DNA of 42,363 bases from Porticoccaceae bacterium (GCA_017858295.1 JAFMBU010000001.1:1-42363), one strand, 5' to 3'; positions 15,646 through 23,866 are shown, counted from the first letter of the stretch. The notes: generated by a model from the sequence alone, not told the origin. Made by a program: numbers and translations.

Positions 15646-17307
15646 TTAACAAAAGGCTATTTTGAAATGAGATAAATGTTCCGTGGTCTCCAGTTCCTCT
15701 TCGAGAATTGCATAGCTCTGTTGCAGTGGTGTGATCACAAAGACCTTAGCGTTTTTAGTGTAGCGCAGGGGCGGGCACAACAGTGAGACGCCTTCGCTAA
15801 GATCTCGTTTTTGTGACAGCAATATAGCCTGCATAAACTGGTACTCAGAGTCCGGACCTCGGGGCCTGATGCGAAGAGCAGATGGGGCGCAGTGGCGTGC
15901 GGGAAATTGTACGCCGCAGATGCTGTAAAGGGACGGTGATATATTTTTCCAGCGCACAATACCCGCCATCCATTTATTGGCGTCGCGAGTGCGAACGGCG
16001 ATCAGCTCCCCTGGTTGCAGCTGCACTCTTTTATCATTGAGTTCTATGCAAGCGCCATTGAGACTGACGTTTTTCCGCAGTGCTTGTATCACTTTTAGCT
16101 TGCTGTTTTTAGACCCTGTGGGCATATAGATAATTGGATCATCCGGATGGCTGTCGAGCTTTTCAAATACGCTACCCCAGACGTCATCTACCCGTTTAAT
16201 GCTTGGCCCTTGGTGTTGTTTTGTCGCCGGCTGCTGCCCGCATAGACGCAGAAAATTATCGAAACTATTCGTTTTCGAGAGCATGCATAGGGTTGCTGTA
16301 AAGCCCTGTGTCACCGAGAGCTGTGCCTGATCCTTGATGTGGGTCTCGCGGCGCTTGAGCTTCTGTCCCCACTGTTTGATTAGGTCGCCGATAACTCGGC
16401 GTGACACTCGGTCAGAAAATAAGGTATCTGAGTTGTCGCTGATAACACCCTTTAAAAAGCTGACCAGATGCGATGTATCTAGAATGATATTGCCCTGGTG
16501 TCCGTCGCCCTCATCAGCGTAAACAGTCCCGTGATTTGACGATGGGTCTACGGAAAAAAGCCCTTTGGTATTGCCTCTGCGGAGCTCGGCAAGGGACGAC
16601 CAAAATTCCAACTCACTGTAGACAAAGCGCAGCTCATAATTGGAAAAATGATGGGGCCTGGTGCTACTGAATAGCAGTAGTTTTATATAGACCTTTTTAA
16701 TTGAGCTATTAATCCCCAGATTATTCGGTATATCTTTACTGGCGACCCCAAGCTGCTCAGCGAGTAAATAGAGGGCATGCAATTCGCGCCAGTAAAAGCT
16801 CGGCTGCTGCAGATAGTGACTCAGGCTATTGAGCTGAATTCTTGCCAGCAGGTGACAGGCAGCAAGAATACACTGGGCTAGCTGAGCGCTTTGGCTGGTC
16901 TGTTTTGGGCTTTCTGGGAGTTCGCCTCCGAGCTGGTAGATCACCAGTTTGTAGCCTTCAAAAAGCCGTCTGACCAATGATTGGCCGAGGGATATAGCCT
17001 TGGCTGTAGACTGATTTAGCTGATTCTGTAGCAGACCCTCAGTAGATCTAATGATTGCCGGATTGAGGCTGTCGAGAATAGCTATTTTGATATTTGGCGG
17101 ATTATCTGACCCTATAACCGATGGCAGAACTCGGTAGAGCGCCATGGAGTTGTTGGCATAATTGGTCGCCGATAGGCTCTTTATAAATTGTTCAGCTGCG
17201 GCTTGATCCGGTATTTGTGCATCGATTTTTGTGGTCAGATTATCTGCGATAGAGGGTTTCAGAATGCTCAGCAGGGCTGCAATATTATTGTTTAAAGCCG
17301 GACTCAT
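15646..17307 (-). CDS. FimX-neighbour protein of unknown function with PilZ-like C-terminus
   Basis: A 553-residue cytoplasmic protein of mostly helical N-terminal part (about 1-370) and a C-terminal region (about 385-510) that looks like a beta-barrel: LRKNVSLNGACIEL contains the N-x-S-x-x-G element of PilZ domains, and QLQPGELIAVRT...WMAGIVRW follows in the expected order. The RxxxR half of the PilZ signature is not clear, so c-di-GMP binding is uncertain. No signal peptide or membrane helix. It is followed on the same strand by fimX with a 76-base gap; in Pseudomonas a gene of unknown function also accompanies fimX. A role with FimX in pilus or c-di-GMP control is inference. Confidence 0.6.
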   Translation of the reverse strand: MSPALNNNIAALLSILKPSIADNLTTKIDAQIPDQAAAEQFIKSLSATNYANNSMALYRVLPSVIGSDNPPNIKIAILDSLNPAIIRSTEGLLQNQLNQSTAKAISLGQSLVRRLFEGYKLVIYQLGGELPESPKQTSQSAQLAQCILAACHLLARIQLNSLSHYLQQPSFYWRELHALYLLAEQLGVASKDIPNNLGINSSIKKVYIKLLLFSSTRPHHFSNYELRFVYSELEFWSSLAELRRGNTKGLFSVDPSSNHGTVYADEGDGHQGNIILDTSHLVSFLKGVISDNSDTLFSDRVSRRVIGDLIKQWGQKLKRRETHIKDQAQLSVTQGFTATLCMLSKTNSFDNFLRLCGQQPATKQHQGPSIKRVDDVWGSVFEKLDSHPDDPIIYMPTGSKNSKLKVIQALRKNVSLNGACIELNDKRVQLQPGELIAVRTRDANKWMAGIVRWKNISPSLYSICGVQFPARHCAPSALRIRPRGPDSEYQFMQAILLSQKRDLSEGVSLLCPPLRYTKNAKVFVITPLQQSYAILEEELETTEHLSHFKIAFC

Positions 17308-17533
17308 AAAAGTTAGCCTGAAAAACGTTGTAGTGGGACTTCCAAAATAAGGCTCTATTTATCCTTTGATACGTCTTCTCTAAGTGTAGTCAACTTTTTC
17401 CCATAGCTTGGCAATTCATCTCTGTTCAATTTCAACTGCTGAATAATTTGTTCAATGGCGCCACAAACTGCTCAACTGAAGGGGAAGTTCGGGTATCATA
17501 TCGGCCTTTTTAGATAATCGAGAACCCAAGCCC

Positions 17534-18106
17534 ATGTCAAACTACTCTACCAATGAATTTCGCTCTGGATTGAAGGTAATGCTCGATGGAGATCCCTGTT
17601 CAATCTTAGATAATGAGCTGGTAAAGCCAGGCAAAGGCCAGGCATTTAACCGCGTTAAATTGCGCAACCTGAAGACTGGCCGGGTACTGGAAAAAACCTT
17701 TAAATCCGGCGAGCAACTGGAGGCCGCTGACGTTATGGATACTGATATGCAGTATCTCTATAACGATGGTGACTTCTGGTGTTTTATGGAGCCAGATACC
17801 TTTGAGCAACATCAGGCCACTGAGACCGCGGTAGGCGATGCGCTGATCTGGTTGAGTGAGCAGGATACCTGTGTGGTGACGCTATTCAATGGCGTTCCCC
17901 TGTCGGTGACCCCGCCCAATCACGTTGAGTTGGAGATTGTGGAAACCGATCCAGGCCTGCGTGGTGATACGGCGCAGGGTGGCAGCAAGCCGGCTAAGCT
18001 AGTTACTGGTGCGGTGGTAAAAGTGCCGCTGTTTCTCGACCAGGGTGAGATTATCCGTGTCGATACACGCACCGGCGAATACCAGGGCCGCGTCAGTTCT
18101 AAGTAA
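17534..18106 (+). CDS. efp: Translation elongation factor P
   Basis: Rescues ribosomes stalled at polyproline stretches. The 190-residue protein has the three beta-barrel domains of EF-P: the KOW-like N-terminal domain with VKPGKGQAF, where K34 is the modified residue, a central OB domain, and a C-terminal OB domain ending DPGLRGDTAQGG...GAVVKVPLFLDQGE and TRTGEYQGRV. Presence of Lys at 34, not Arg, agrees with modification by EpmA encoded 27 bases downstream. No strong promoter was recognised in the 226-base gap upstream (a TATCAT at 17494 lacks a -35 partner). Confidence 0.97.
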   Translation: MSNYSTNEFRSGLKVMLDGDPCSILDNELVKPGKGQAFNRVKLRNLKTGRVLEKTFKSGEQLEAADVMDTDMQYLYNDGDFWCFMEPDTFEQHQATETAVGDALIWLSEQDTCVVTLFNGVPLSVTPPNHVELEIVETDPGLRGDTAQGGSKPAKLVTGAVVKVPLFLDQGEIIRVDTRTGEYQGRVSSK

Positions 18107-18133
18107 GTTCTTGAAACAGCCCTTGAGCGCGAA

Positions 18134-19090
18134 ATGGAACATCTAAATCAGTGGCAGCCCGGTGCCAATATGACGGCTCTGCGCCAGCGCAGTCGGGTGC
18201 TCTCTCAGCTGCGGGATTTTTTTCAGCAGCGTCAGGTAATGGAAGTGGATCTGCCGTTGCTGTCGAGGGCAACGGTAACTGACCTCAATATCGATAGTAT
18301 TGAAGCGCGCAACGAAGAGGTCGGTGCCTATCTTCAGACCTCTCCAGAATATTTCATGAAGCGCCTGCTGGCCTCTGGTAGTGGCGATATCTACAGCCTC
18401 GGCAAAGCCTTTCGCGACGCTGAGAGCGGCCGTCGTCACAATCCCGAGTTTACCCTGCTGGAATGGTATCGCTGTGGTTGGGATGAGCATCAGCTGATGG
18501 ACGAGGTGGTCGAGCTGATTGCTACCCTAGTGCCAGAGATAGCAGTTCGACGATGCAGCTATGCAGAACTGTTTATCCAGCACCTGGAGGTCGATCCCCA
18601 TCTTGTTGATCTAACCAATCTGCAAAGCCTGGCAGTGGCTGCCAGCTCAGAGGCTTGGGCCGATGAGACTCGCGCCAACTGTCTGGATCTGTTGTTTTCA
18701 GTTCTTATCGAACCGCAACTAGATGATGGTCTAGTCCTGGTATATGACTATCCTGCCTGCCAGGCGGCCTTGGCTAAATGTGCTGAGGACAGTCAGGGAC
18801 GTCAGGTAAGCAGACGTTTTGAGGGGTTTTTAAACCGTGTTGAGTTGGCCAATGGTTACTGTGAGTTGACTGACGTTGCAGAGCAGGAGAGTCGTTTTAC
18901 AGAGGATCAGCGTCTGCGCAAGTTGTCGGGCAAGGCTGCTGTGGCGGCAGATCAGCGACTGCTCGCCGCGATGGAGTCTGGGCTTCCCGAATGTGCCGGT
19001 GTGGCTATGGGTGTGGATCGATTATTGATGCAGCTTCAGGGTGCCGATTCAATTGATCAGGTGATGGCTTTTAGCTGGAAGCGCTGTTAA
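18134..19090 (+). CDS. epmA: EF-P lysine ligase EpmA (PoxA/GenX)
   Basis: A class II lysyl-tRNA synthetase paralogue that attaches beta-lysine to K34 of EF-P. At 318 residues it lacks the anticodon-binding domain, as expected. Class II motifs are visible: motif 1 region EVDLPLLSRATVTD, motif 2 FRDAESGRRHNPEFTLLEWYRCG, and motif 3 GVAMGVDRLLMQL. It directly follows efp, so enzyme and substrate are made together. EpmB, the lysine aminomutase that makes beta-lysine, is not in this window. The stop codon abuts a tandem repeat. Confidence 0.95.
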   Translation: MEHLNQWQPGANMTALRQRSRVLSQLRDFFQQRQVMEVDLPLLSRATVTDLNIDSIEARNEEVGAYLQTSPEYFMKRLLASGSGDIYSLGKAFRDAESGRRHNPEFTLLEWYRCGWDEHQLMDEVVELIATLVPEIAVRRCSYAELFIQHLEVDPHLVDLTNLQSLAVAASSEAWADETRANCLDLLFSVLIEPQLDDGLVLVYDYPACQAALAKCAEDSQGRQVSRRFEGFLNRVELANGYCELTDVAEQESRFTEDQRLRKLSGKAAVAADQRLLAAMESGLPECAGVAMGVDRLLMQLQGADSIDQVMAFSWKRC

Positions 19091-19164
19091 TTGGGCTCAG
19101 GGCTGTTAGTCGGGCTCAGGGCTGTTAATTGGCTCAGGGCTGTTAATTGGCTCAGGGCTGTTAG
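19091..19164. repeat. Four 18-19-bp tandem repeats between epmA and cysE paralogue
   Basis: Four head-to-tail copies at 19091-19109, 19110-19128, 19129-19146 and 19147-19164, sharing GGCTCAGGGCTGTTA. Each carries TTA, the complement of the TAA stop of the convergent cysE paralogue, and the last copy contains that stop. The epmA end (GCGCTGTTAA) resembles the 3' part of the unit, suggesting where it arose. Confidence 0.85.
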
Positions 19165-20012
19165 TCACACTTAAAGTAATGATCCATAGCCTGAGAGGGC
19201 TCGTCACAGCGCGTATCACCCACTACAGTGGCTGGCACGCCGGCGACAACTGCATGAGCTGGTACGGCTTTTAAGACCACGCTTGATGCGGCGACCATCG
19301 CGCCTTCACCCACTTCGATATTGCCGAGTATTTTTGCTCCAGGGCCGAGCAATACGCCTTTGCGAATTTTTGGGTGACGATCCCCTGAGACTTTGCCGGT
19401 GCCGCCGAGGGTCACCGACTGCATAATCGATACGCAGTCTTCAATCACAGCGGTTTCACCAATCACCAGACCAGTGGCGTGATCGATTAAGATGCCGCTG
19501 CCAATAACGGCTGCCGGGTGAATATCCACCGCAAAGATCAGCGAGATTCTGTACTGCACTAGCAGCGCTAGAGATTGACGTTGCTCATTCCAGAGCTGAT
19601 GGGCGACACGATATGCCTGGAGTGCAAGAAAGCCTTTAAAGTAGAGAAATGGCGTCAAATACAATGTGCAGGCCGAATCCCGATCAACTGTTGCGGCAAT
19701 ATCTGCTGCCACTGCATCAATAATTTCTTCTGTGGAAAATGCCCGATCCATAAGGGTTCTCAGCATGACTTCTGGCACTTCGTCGCTTGCCAGTTTACCT
19801 GCCAGATAGTGGCTCAGTGCCGTGCTAAGACTGTTGTGGCTGAGAATAGTCGCATTAAAGAAATTGGCCAGTGCGGGTTCAGCAGTCGCTGCGGCTTGTG
19901 CTTCCCGGTGTATCTGCTGCCAGATGCTGTCAGGCTCTTTGGTAGGCGATACGGTCAAAGGAGCTGTCGAGGCTGCACTGGCTGATGTAATAGGTTTTTT
20001 CATGGCGCCCAT
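19161..20012 (-). CDS. cysE: Serine O-acetyltransferase, second paralogue
   Basis: Same reaction as the enzyme at 9526. The 283-residue protein has a 28-residue Ala/Ser/Thr-rich N-terminal extension, the helical SATase domain (IWQQIHREAQ...LYFKGFLALQAYRVAHQLW) and a hexapeptide beta-helix with DIHPAAVIG, IDHATGLVIGET, VTLGGTGK and GDRHPKI, all matching the E. coli CysE consensus. It is thus the more conventional of the two. The C-terminus ends AMDHYFKCD and lacks the Ile-ending CysK-docking tail. Start at ATG 20012 or ATG 20003; neither has a strong ribosome site. It lies 6 bases after comF on the same strand. Confidence 0.93.
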   Translation of the reverse strand: MGAMKKPITSASAASTAPLTVSPTKEPDSIWQQIHREAQAAATAEPALANFFNATILSHNSLSTALSHYLAGKLASDEVPEVMLRTLMDRAFSTEEIIDAVAADIAATVDRDSACTLYLTPFLYFKGFLALQAYRVAHQLWNEQRQSLALLVQYRISLIFAVDIHPAAVIGSGILIDHATGLVIGETAVIEDCVSIMQSVTLGGTGKVSGDRHPKIRKGVLLGPGAKILGNIEVGEGAMVAASSVVLKAVPAHAVVAGVPATVVGDTRCDEPSQAMDHYFKCD

Positions 20013-20018
20013 TCTGAG

Positions 20019-20789
20019 TCACACTGTCCTATTATTCCAGCTTGTTCTTGCAATACTCCATATATCCACCTGCGCGGCCCCTGCTTTTAGTAGGGCTTTG
20101 GCTACACTGTTTGCTGTGGCGCCTGTGGTCACCACGTCGTCCACTACAGCTACAGATAATCCATTGAGATTTTGCGCTTGTGCAATAAAAGCCTTGTTGA
20201 TACTCGTTAAACGTTTCTTGGCGCTAAGCAGGTGTTGATCCTGTCCTTTGATAATTCGTCGACAAATATCACTGCGGATTTCAATGGCAGTGTGGTGCTC
20301 GCGGCGAAGATAATCTGCCACTAGGTTGCTAATGATATGGCTTTGATTAAAACCTCGTTTGGTCATTTTTAGCCAGTGTAATGGCAGGGGGATAATCGTC
20401 TCGGGGCAGGGCTGTTGAGCTAGTCTATAGGTAGTTGAGATGCGCTCGGCCAGGGCGGCACTGAGCTGTTTGATCTCTGTTGTGTAGGGGTCGCTCTTAA
20501 AACGCAGAATAATATTATCCACTGGTGTCTGATAGTGGAATGCCGCGATACAGCGCCTATAGGTTGGCGGTTTTTGTTGGCAGTTGGCGCATAGGGTGTC
20601 GCTGACCAGTGGGACAGCGCAGCGTTGGCATTGAGTGGTGAGGCGAGGCAGTTCGGCAACACAGTTGTGACAAAGGGCGCCGGCGGACAGTTGCAATGGC
20701 GATTGGCAGAAACTGCAACTGCTGGGTAAGAGGCTGTGGCTGAACTGTTTAACCAGGTTATTGGCAGCTCGGTTGAGCAGTGGTCGCAC
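20019..20789 (-). CDS. comF: ComF family phosphoribosyltransferase-fold protein
   Basis: ComF/GntX proteins are linked to DNA uptake and use in competence. There is a zinc-ribbon-like N-terminal part with cysteine pairs CSFCQ, CHNC, CQRC and CANC, then the phosphoribosyltransferase domain with IIPLPLHW, RGFNQSHII and the PRPP loop VAVVDDVVTTGATANSV. The start chosen is GTG at 20789, because an ideal AAGGAGGT lies 5 bases upstream; this gives 256 residues, the usual family size, and avoids overlap with yhcB. An ATG at 20942 would add 51 residues of Pro/Arg-rich sequence that reads as untranslated DNA and overlaps yhcB. Confidence 0.88.
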   Translation of the reverse strand: MRPLLNRAANNLVKQFSHSLLPSSCSFCQSPLQLSAGALCHNCVAELPRLTTQCQRCAVPLVSDTLCANCQQKPPTYRRCIAAFHYQTPVDNIILRFKSDPYTTEIKQLSAALAERISTTYRLAQQPCPETIIPLPLHWLKMTKRGFNQSHIISNLVADYLRREHHTAIEIRSDICRRIIKGQDQHLLSAKKRLTSINKAFIAQAQNLNGLSVAVVDDVVTTGATANSVAKALLKAGAAQVDIWSIARTSWNNRTV

Positions 20790-20859
20790 CGCAAACCTCC
20801 TTGCTTGCGTTATCGTCAGACTTAGTGGGCGTCTTGAGTGCGGCGCCTTAGGGGGTGTT

Positions 20860-21420
20860 CTAGGCGACGCTCTGGGTGGGATCCTTTTCGTCTTCATCAG
20901 GGATGTCGAGCATACCTGGAGCGGCATCGTTATCCGCTTCACTCTGTGCTTTGCTATCCACTTTGCTATCCATTTTGTGCTGCTCTACCTCGGTGAGGCC
21001 ATAGTTTTCACTTAGGATGCCGCCGGGAACGCTGGGGGCGTAATCTCGCGGAACCTCAACGTCGCTTAGGTCAATCAATGGATTGCCATTGGAATCCAGC
21101 AGGCCAAAATCACTGCCGCCGGATTTGAGAATTTGACGGGCCACGTCGGGGCTGGCTAGGCGCATGGCTTTAGAGGCCAGGTGCTCGTGGATCTGCCTAT
21201 AGCTCTGGGCAATATTACTGGTCAGGTGCGAGGCGGTAATAAAGTGCTCGGTGACTTCTTGCTGGTAGCGCTTGAGTTCTTTTTCACTGGCGGCCAGTTT
21301 TTGTTCGAGATTGCGCACTGATTTATCGCCGCTATCTACCTTTCTTGAAAATAGGTGGCCGACGGCAGCTCCGATCAGAAAAAATACCGCTGCAATCAAA
21401 ATTACGCTCAAAGTTGTCAA
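20860..21420 (-). CDS. zapG: YhcB/ZapG (DUF1043) inner-membrane coiled-coil protein
   Basis: A division- and envelope-associated protein of gammaproteobacteria. It has a single N-terminal membrane helix (about 5-25, VILIAAVFFLIGAAVGHLF), a coiled coil (about 38-65, LEQKLAASEKELKRYQQEV) and the conserved YRQIHEHLASKA region, then a polar acidic tail. 186 residues, longer than the 132-residue E. coli protein because of the tail. The start is TTG at 21420 with GGGAG 6 bases upstream. It is divergent from zapE, the E. coli yhcB-zapE neighbourhood. Confidence 0.88.
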   Translation of the reverse strand: MTTLSVILIAAVFFLIGAAVGHLFSRKVDSGDKSVRNLEQKLAASEKELKRYQQEVTEHFITASHLTSNIAQSYRQIHEHLASKAMRLASPDVARQILKSGGSDFGLLDSNGNPLIDLSDVEVPRDYAPSVPGGILSENYGLTEVEQHKMDSKVDSKAQSEADNDAAPGMLDIPDEDEKDPTQSVA

Positions 21421-21448
21421 TGTGATCTCCCATACTTAATTTATTGCA

Positions 21449-21471
21449 CGCCTTTAGTGTCGCCAAAGGCG
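21449..21471. other. 7-bp inverted repeat upstream of zapG
   Basis: CGCCTTT (21449-21455) and AAAGGCG (21465-21471) form a perfect inverted repeat with a 9-base centre, about 30 bases before the zapG start in the 207-base divergent gap. It could be a leader hairpin or an operator; no T-tract follows on either strand. Confidence 0.4.
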
Positions 21472-21627
21472 GTTGTTGAAGCAATGTTTTATTGGCCAAA
21501 GGGGTAACTAATTTTCTCCGATCGCAGGCTCGAAGATCTCTGTTGGCTATATCCCCGCATTTATCGGTTGTCTTGCGGCGCCGTGCTGGTTAAAGTCTGC
21601 GTTTAAGCAGCGATCCTACCATATTCA

Positions 21628-22725
21628 ATGTTAACCCCAAAGCAGCGCTATCAAAATGATCTGGCTCGAGAGGGCTTTGTCGCGGACTCAGCCCAGGCTC
21701 TGGCAGTTGATAAACTGGAGCAGTTGTGTAGCCGCCTGACGCAGCGCAATCAGCGTAAAAAGGGCAGCCTGCTGGCAAAAATACTGCGTCCTGCGCTGAC
21801 GCCTGAAAAGGGGCTCTATTTCTGGGGTGGCGTGGGTCGAGGCAAGACTTATTTAATGGACAGCTTTTACGAGAGTCTGCCTTTCGAGCGCAAGATGCGG
21901 ATTCACTTTCACCGTTTTATGCGCCGTGTTCACCAGGACTTAGATAATTTAAAAGGACAGGCCAATCCGCTGGAGTTGGTTGCGGACTCTATAGCCAAAG
22001 AGGCTCAGGTGGTCTGTTTCGATGAGTTCTTTGTCAGTGATATCACCGATGCGATGATTTTAGCGCGCCTATTAGAAGGGCTCTTTGCCCGTGGCGTTAC
22101 CTTGGTTGCGACGTCCAATATAGTTCCCGACCTGCTGTACCGTGACGGTTTGCAACGACAGCGTTTTTTGCCGGCTATCGCCCTGCTTAACTTGCACTGT
22201 GAAGTGGTCAATGTGGATGGTGGTCAGGATTATCGTCTGCGAGCACTGGAGCAGGCTGAACTCTATTACTCGCCCTTGGGTGAGTTGGCAGATCAGGCTA
22301 TAGGTGCAACTTTTAATAGTTTGGTGGCTGTTGAAGGTGAAATAAAGCTCGCAGTGGATCTGGATATTGAGGGTCGATTAATTCCTTCGATCAAGGTGGC
22401 CGAGGATATAGTCTGGTTTGAATTTGCAGCAATTTGCGAAGGTCCGCGCAGTCAAAATGATTATATTGAGCTGGCGAGAGAATTTCATTCAGTAATGATC
22501 AGCGGCGTACCAATCTTTACGCCGGCCAATAATGATGCGGCGCGGCGCTTTATTAATCTGGTCGATGAGTTCTATGACCGCAGCGTTAAATTGGCTGTAA
22601 CCGCCGCCGCGCCTCTCTATGAGCTCTATAGTGGCGGTCGCTTGGGGTTTGAATTTCAGCGTACAGAGAGTCGATTGTTAGAAATGCAGAGCCGCGAGTA
22701 TTTGGCTCGGCCACACCGCCCGTGA
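21628..22725 (+). CDS. zapE: Cell division ATPase ZapE (AFG1 family)
   Basis: ATPase that associates with the Z ring late in division and is needed under low oxygen or heat in E. coli. The P-loop is GGVGRGKT (about residues 68-75), followed by the family signature FHRFMRRVHQDL; Walker B is VCFDEFFVSDI and the sensor region VATSNIVPDLLY. 365 residues is normal. The order zapE-rplM-rpsI is the one found in E. coli and Pseudomonas. No ribosome site is obvious before the ATG. Confidence 0.95.
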   Translation: MLTPKQRYQNDLAREGFVADSAQALAVDKLEQLCSRLTQRNQRKKGSLLAKILRPALTPEKGLYFWGGVGRGKTYLMDSFYESLPFERKMRIHFHRFMRRVHQDLDNLKGQANPLELVADSIAKEAQVVCFDEFFVSDITDAMILARLLEGLFARGVTLVATSNIVPDLLYRDGLQRQRFLPAIALLNLHCEVVNVDGGQDYRLRALEQAELYYSPLGELADQAIGATFNSLVAVEGEIKLAVDLDIEGRLIPSIKVAEDIVWFEFAAICEGPRSQNDYIELAREFHSVMISGVPIFTPANNDAARRFINLVDEFYDRSVKLAVTAAAPLYELYSGGRLGFEFQRTESRLLEMQSREYLARPHRP

Positions 22726-22765
22726 GGGGCTCAATAAAAAACTTACATTTTGATCGCATCGCCCC

Positions 22766-22794
22766 TTGTAATAGGTGCGGGTGATCATTACAAT
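22766..22794 (+). promoter_or_regulatory. Probable promoter of rplM-rpsI
   Basis: TTGTAA (22766-22771) and TACAAT (22789-22794) with a 17-base spacer, 4/6 and 5/6 matches. Transcription would start near 22801, leaving a 36-base leader. The -10 lies inside a possible GGTGCG/CGCACC stem (22774-22801), which as RNA could also end zapE transcription at the following T-run. Confidence 0.5.
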
Positions 22795-22805
22795 TCGCAC
22801 CCTTT

Positions 22806-22821
22806 TTTGGGATCCCCCAAA
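22806..22821 (+). promoter_or_regulatory. Leader hairpin before rplM, possible autoregulation site
   Basis: TTTGGG and CCCAAA pair around an ATCC loop, ending 15 bases before the rplM ATG and just upstream of its GCAGGA ribosome site. L13 represses its own operon in E. coli through the mRNA leader; whether this hairpin is the target is inference. Confidence 0.35.
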
Positions 22822-22836
22822 GCCAGGCAGGAATAG

Positions 22837-23265
22837 ATGAAAACATATAGCGCAAAAATAGAAACAGTAGAACGTGATTGGTTTATCGTAGACGCCGAGG
22901 GTAAAACTCTGGGTCGTTTGGCAGTGGAAATTGCAACTCGCCTGCGCGGTAAGCACAAACCAGAATATACTCCCCACGTTGATACCGGCGATTACATCGT
23001 TGTGGTTAACGCGGAGAAGATTGGTGTGACTGGAAACAAAGCCACACAGAAAACTTATTACTCTCACACCGGTTACCCCGGTGGTCTGAAGGATATTACT
23101 TTTGACAAGTTGATTGAGAAAGCGCCTGAGCGCGTTATCCAATCTGCCGTTAAAGGTATGTTGCCCCGCGGACCACTTGGTCGGGAAATGTTTAGAAAAC
23201 TTAAGGTCTACGTTGGCAGTGCACATCCGCATGCCGCGCAGCAGCCTCAAGCTCTAGAACTTTAA
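22837..23265 (+). CDS. rplM: Large ribosomal subunit protein L13
   Basis: Early-assembly protein of the 50S subunit. 142 residues, exactly the usual length, starting MKTYSAKIETVERDW and containing the family signatures LGRLAVEIATRLRGKHK, YYSHTGYPGG and VKGMLPRGPLGR. AGGA lies 4-5 bases before the ATG. Co-transcribed with rpsI, 15 bases downstream. Confidence 0.98.
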   Translation: MKTYSAKIETVERDWFIVDAEGKTLGRLAVEIATRLRGKHKPEYTPHVDTGDYIVVVNAEKIGVTGNKATQKTYYSHTGYPGGLKDITFDKLIEKAPERVIQSAVKGMLPRGPLGREMFRKLKVYVGSAHPHAAQQPQALEL

Positions 23266-23280
23266 CGGACAGCGATTATC

Positions 23281-23673
23281 ATGGCAGACACTCAATTTTA
23301 CGGCACTGGCCGTCGCAAGACGTCAGCAGCTCGCGTTTTCCTGACTGCAGGAAGCGGCAATATTTCTATTAATGATCGTGCGATCGATGTGTATTTCGGT
23401 CGTGAAGTGGCGCGAATGATTGTTCGCCAGCCATTTGAGATTGTTGATATGGTCAACAAGTTTGATATGAAGATCACCGTTAATGGCGGTGGTAACTTTG
23501 GTCAGGCTGGTGCAATCCGTCACGGTATTGCCCGCGCCTTGCTTCAGTATGATGAAAATCTTCGTTCGCCACTGCGCAAAGCTGGGTTCTTGACCCGTGA
23601 TGCGAGACAGGTTGAGCGTAAGAAAGTTGGACTGCACAAGGCCCGTAAGCGTCCTCAGTTCTCCAAGCGTTAA
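23281..23673 (+). CDS. rpsI: Small ribosomal subunit protein S9
   Basis: 30S protein whose C-terminal tail reaches the P-site tRNA. 130 residues, starting with YGTGRRKTSAARVFL and ending in the conserved basic tail KKVGLHKARKRPQFSKR. It follows rplM closely and is closed by a strong intrinsic terminator at 23693. Confidence 0.98.
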   Translation: MADTQFYGTGRRKTSAARVFLTAGSGNISINDRAIDVYFGREVARMIVRQPFEIVDMVNKFDMKITVNGGGNFGQAGAIRHGIARALLQYDENLRSPLRKAGFLTRDARQVERKKVGLHKARKRPQFSKR

Positions 23674-23692
23674 TAGCAGCGCTAAAAAGAAT

Positions 23693-23721
23693 AGCCCGAC
23701 TCATGAGTCGGGCTTTTTTTT
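23693..23721 (+). terminator. Intrinsic terminator after rpsI
   Basis: A perfect 22-base palindrome (AGCCCGACTCA and its complement, 23693-23714) runs straight into eight T residues (23714-23721). It separates the ribosomal pair from the pet operon. Confidence 0.93.
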
Positions 23722-23766
23722 GCCTTAAAAAACAGTAAGTTATCCCTGATCCGTCTAACTCCCTTG

Positions 23767-23795
23767 TTGCGTATAAAGAGCGCTTCCGTTAGAAT
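23767..23795 (+). promoter_or_regulatory. Probable promoter of the petA-petBC operon
   Basis: TTGCGT (23767-23772) and TAGAAT (23790-23795) with a 17-base spacer, between the rpsI terminator and petA. The leader would be about 65 bases. Confidence 0.5.
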
Positions 23796-23866
23796 GCGGG
23801 GCCATTTTTAATTGCATGCGAATCCGCGTGTTTTAACATCCAATTTTGCTGTTTAGGGAGAACGTC

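Noticed and set aside
17494..17499. TATCAT as the efp promoter -10.
   Set aside because: No acceptable -35 hexamer at 16-18 bases; left out as a feature.
20790..20942. N-terminal extension of comF by 51 codons from ATG 20942.
   Set aside because: The sequence is Pro/Arg-rich without family resemblance, overlaps zapG, and an ideal Shine-Dalgarno stands before GTG 20789.
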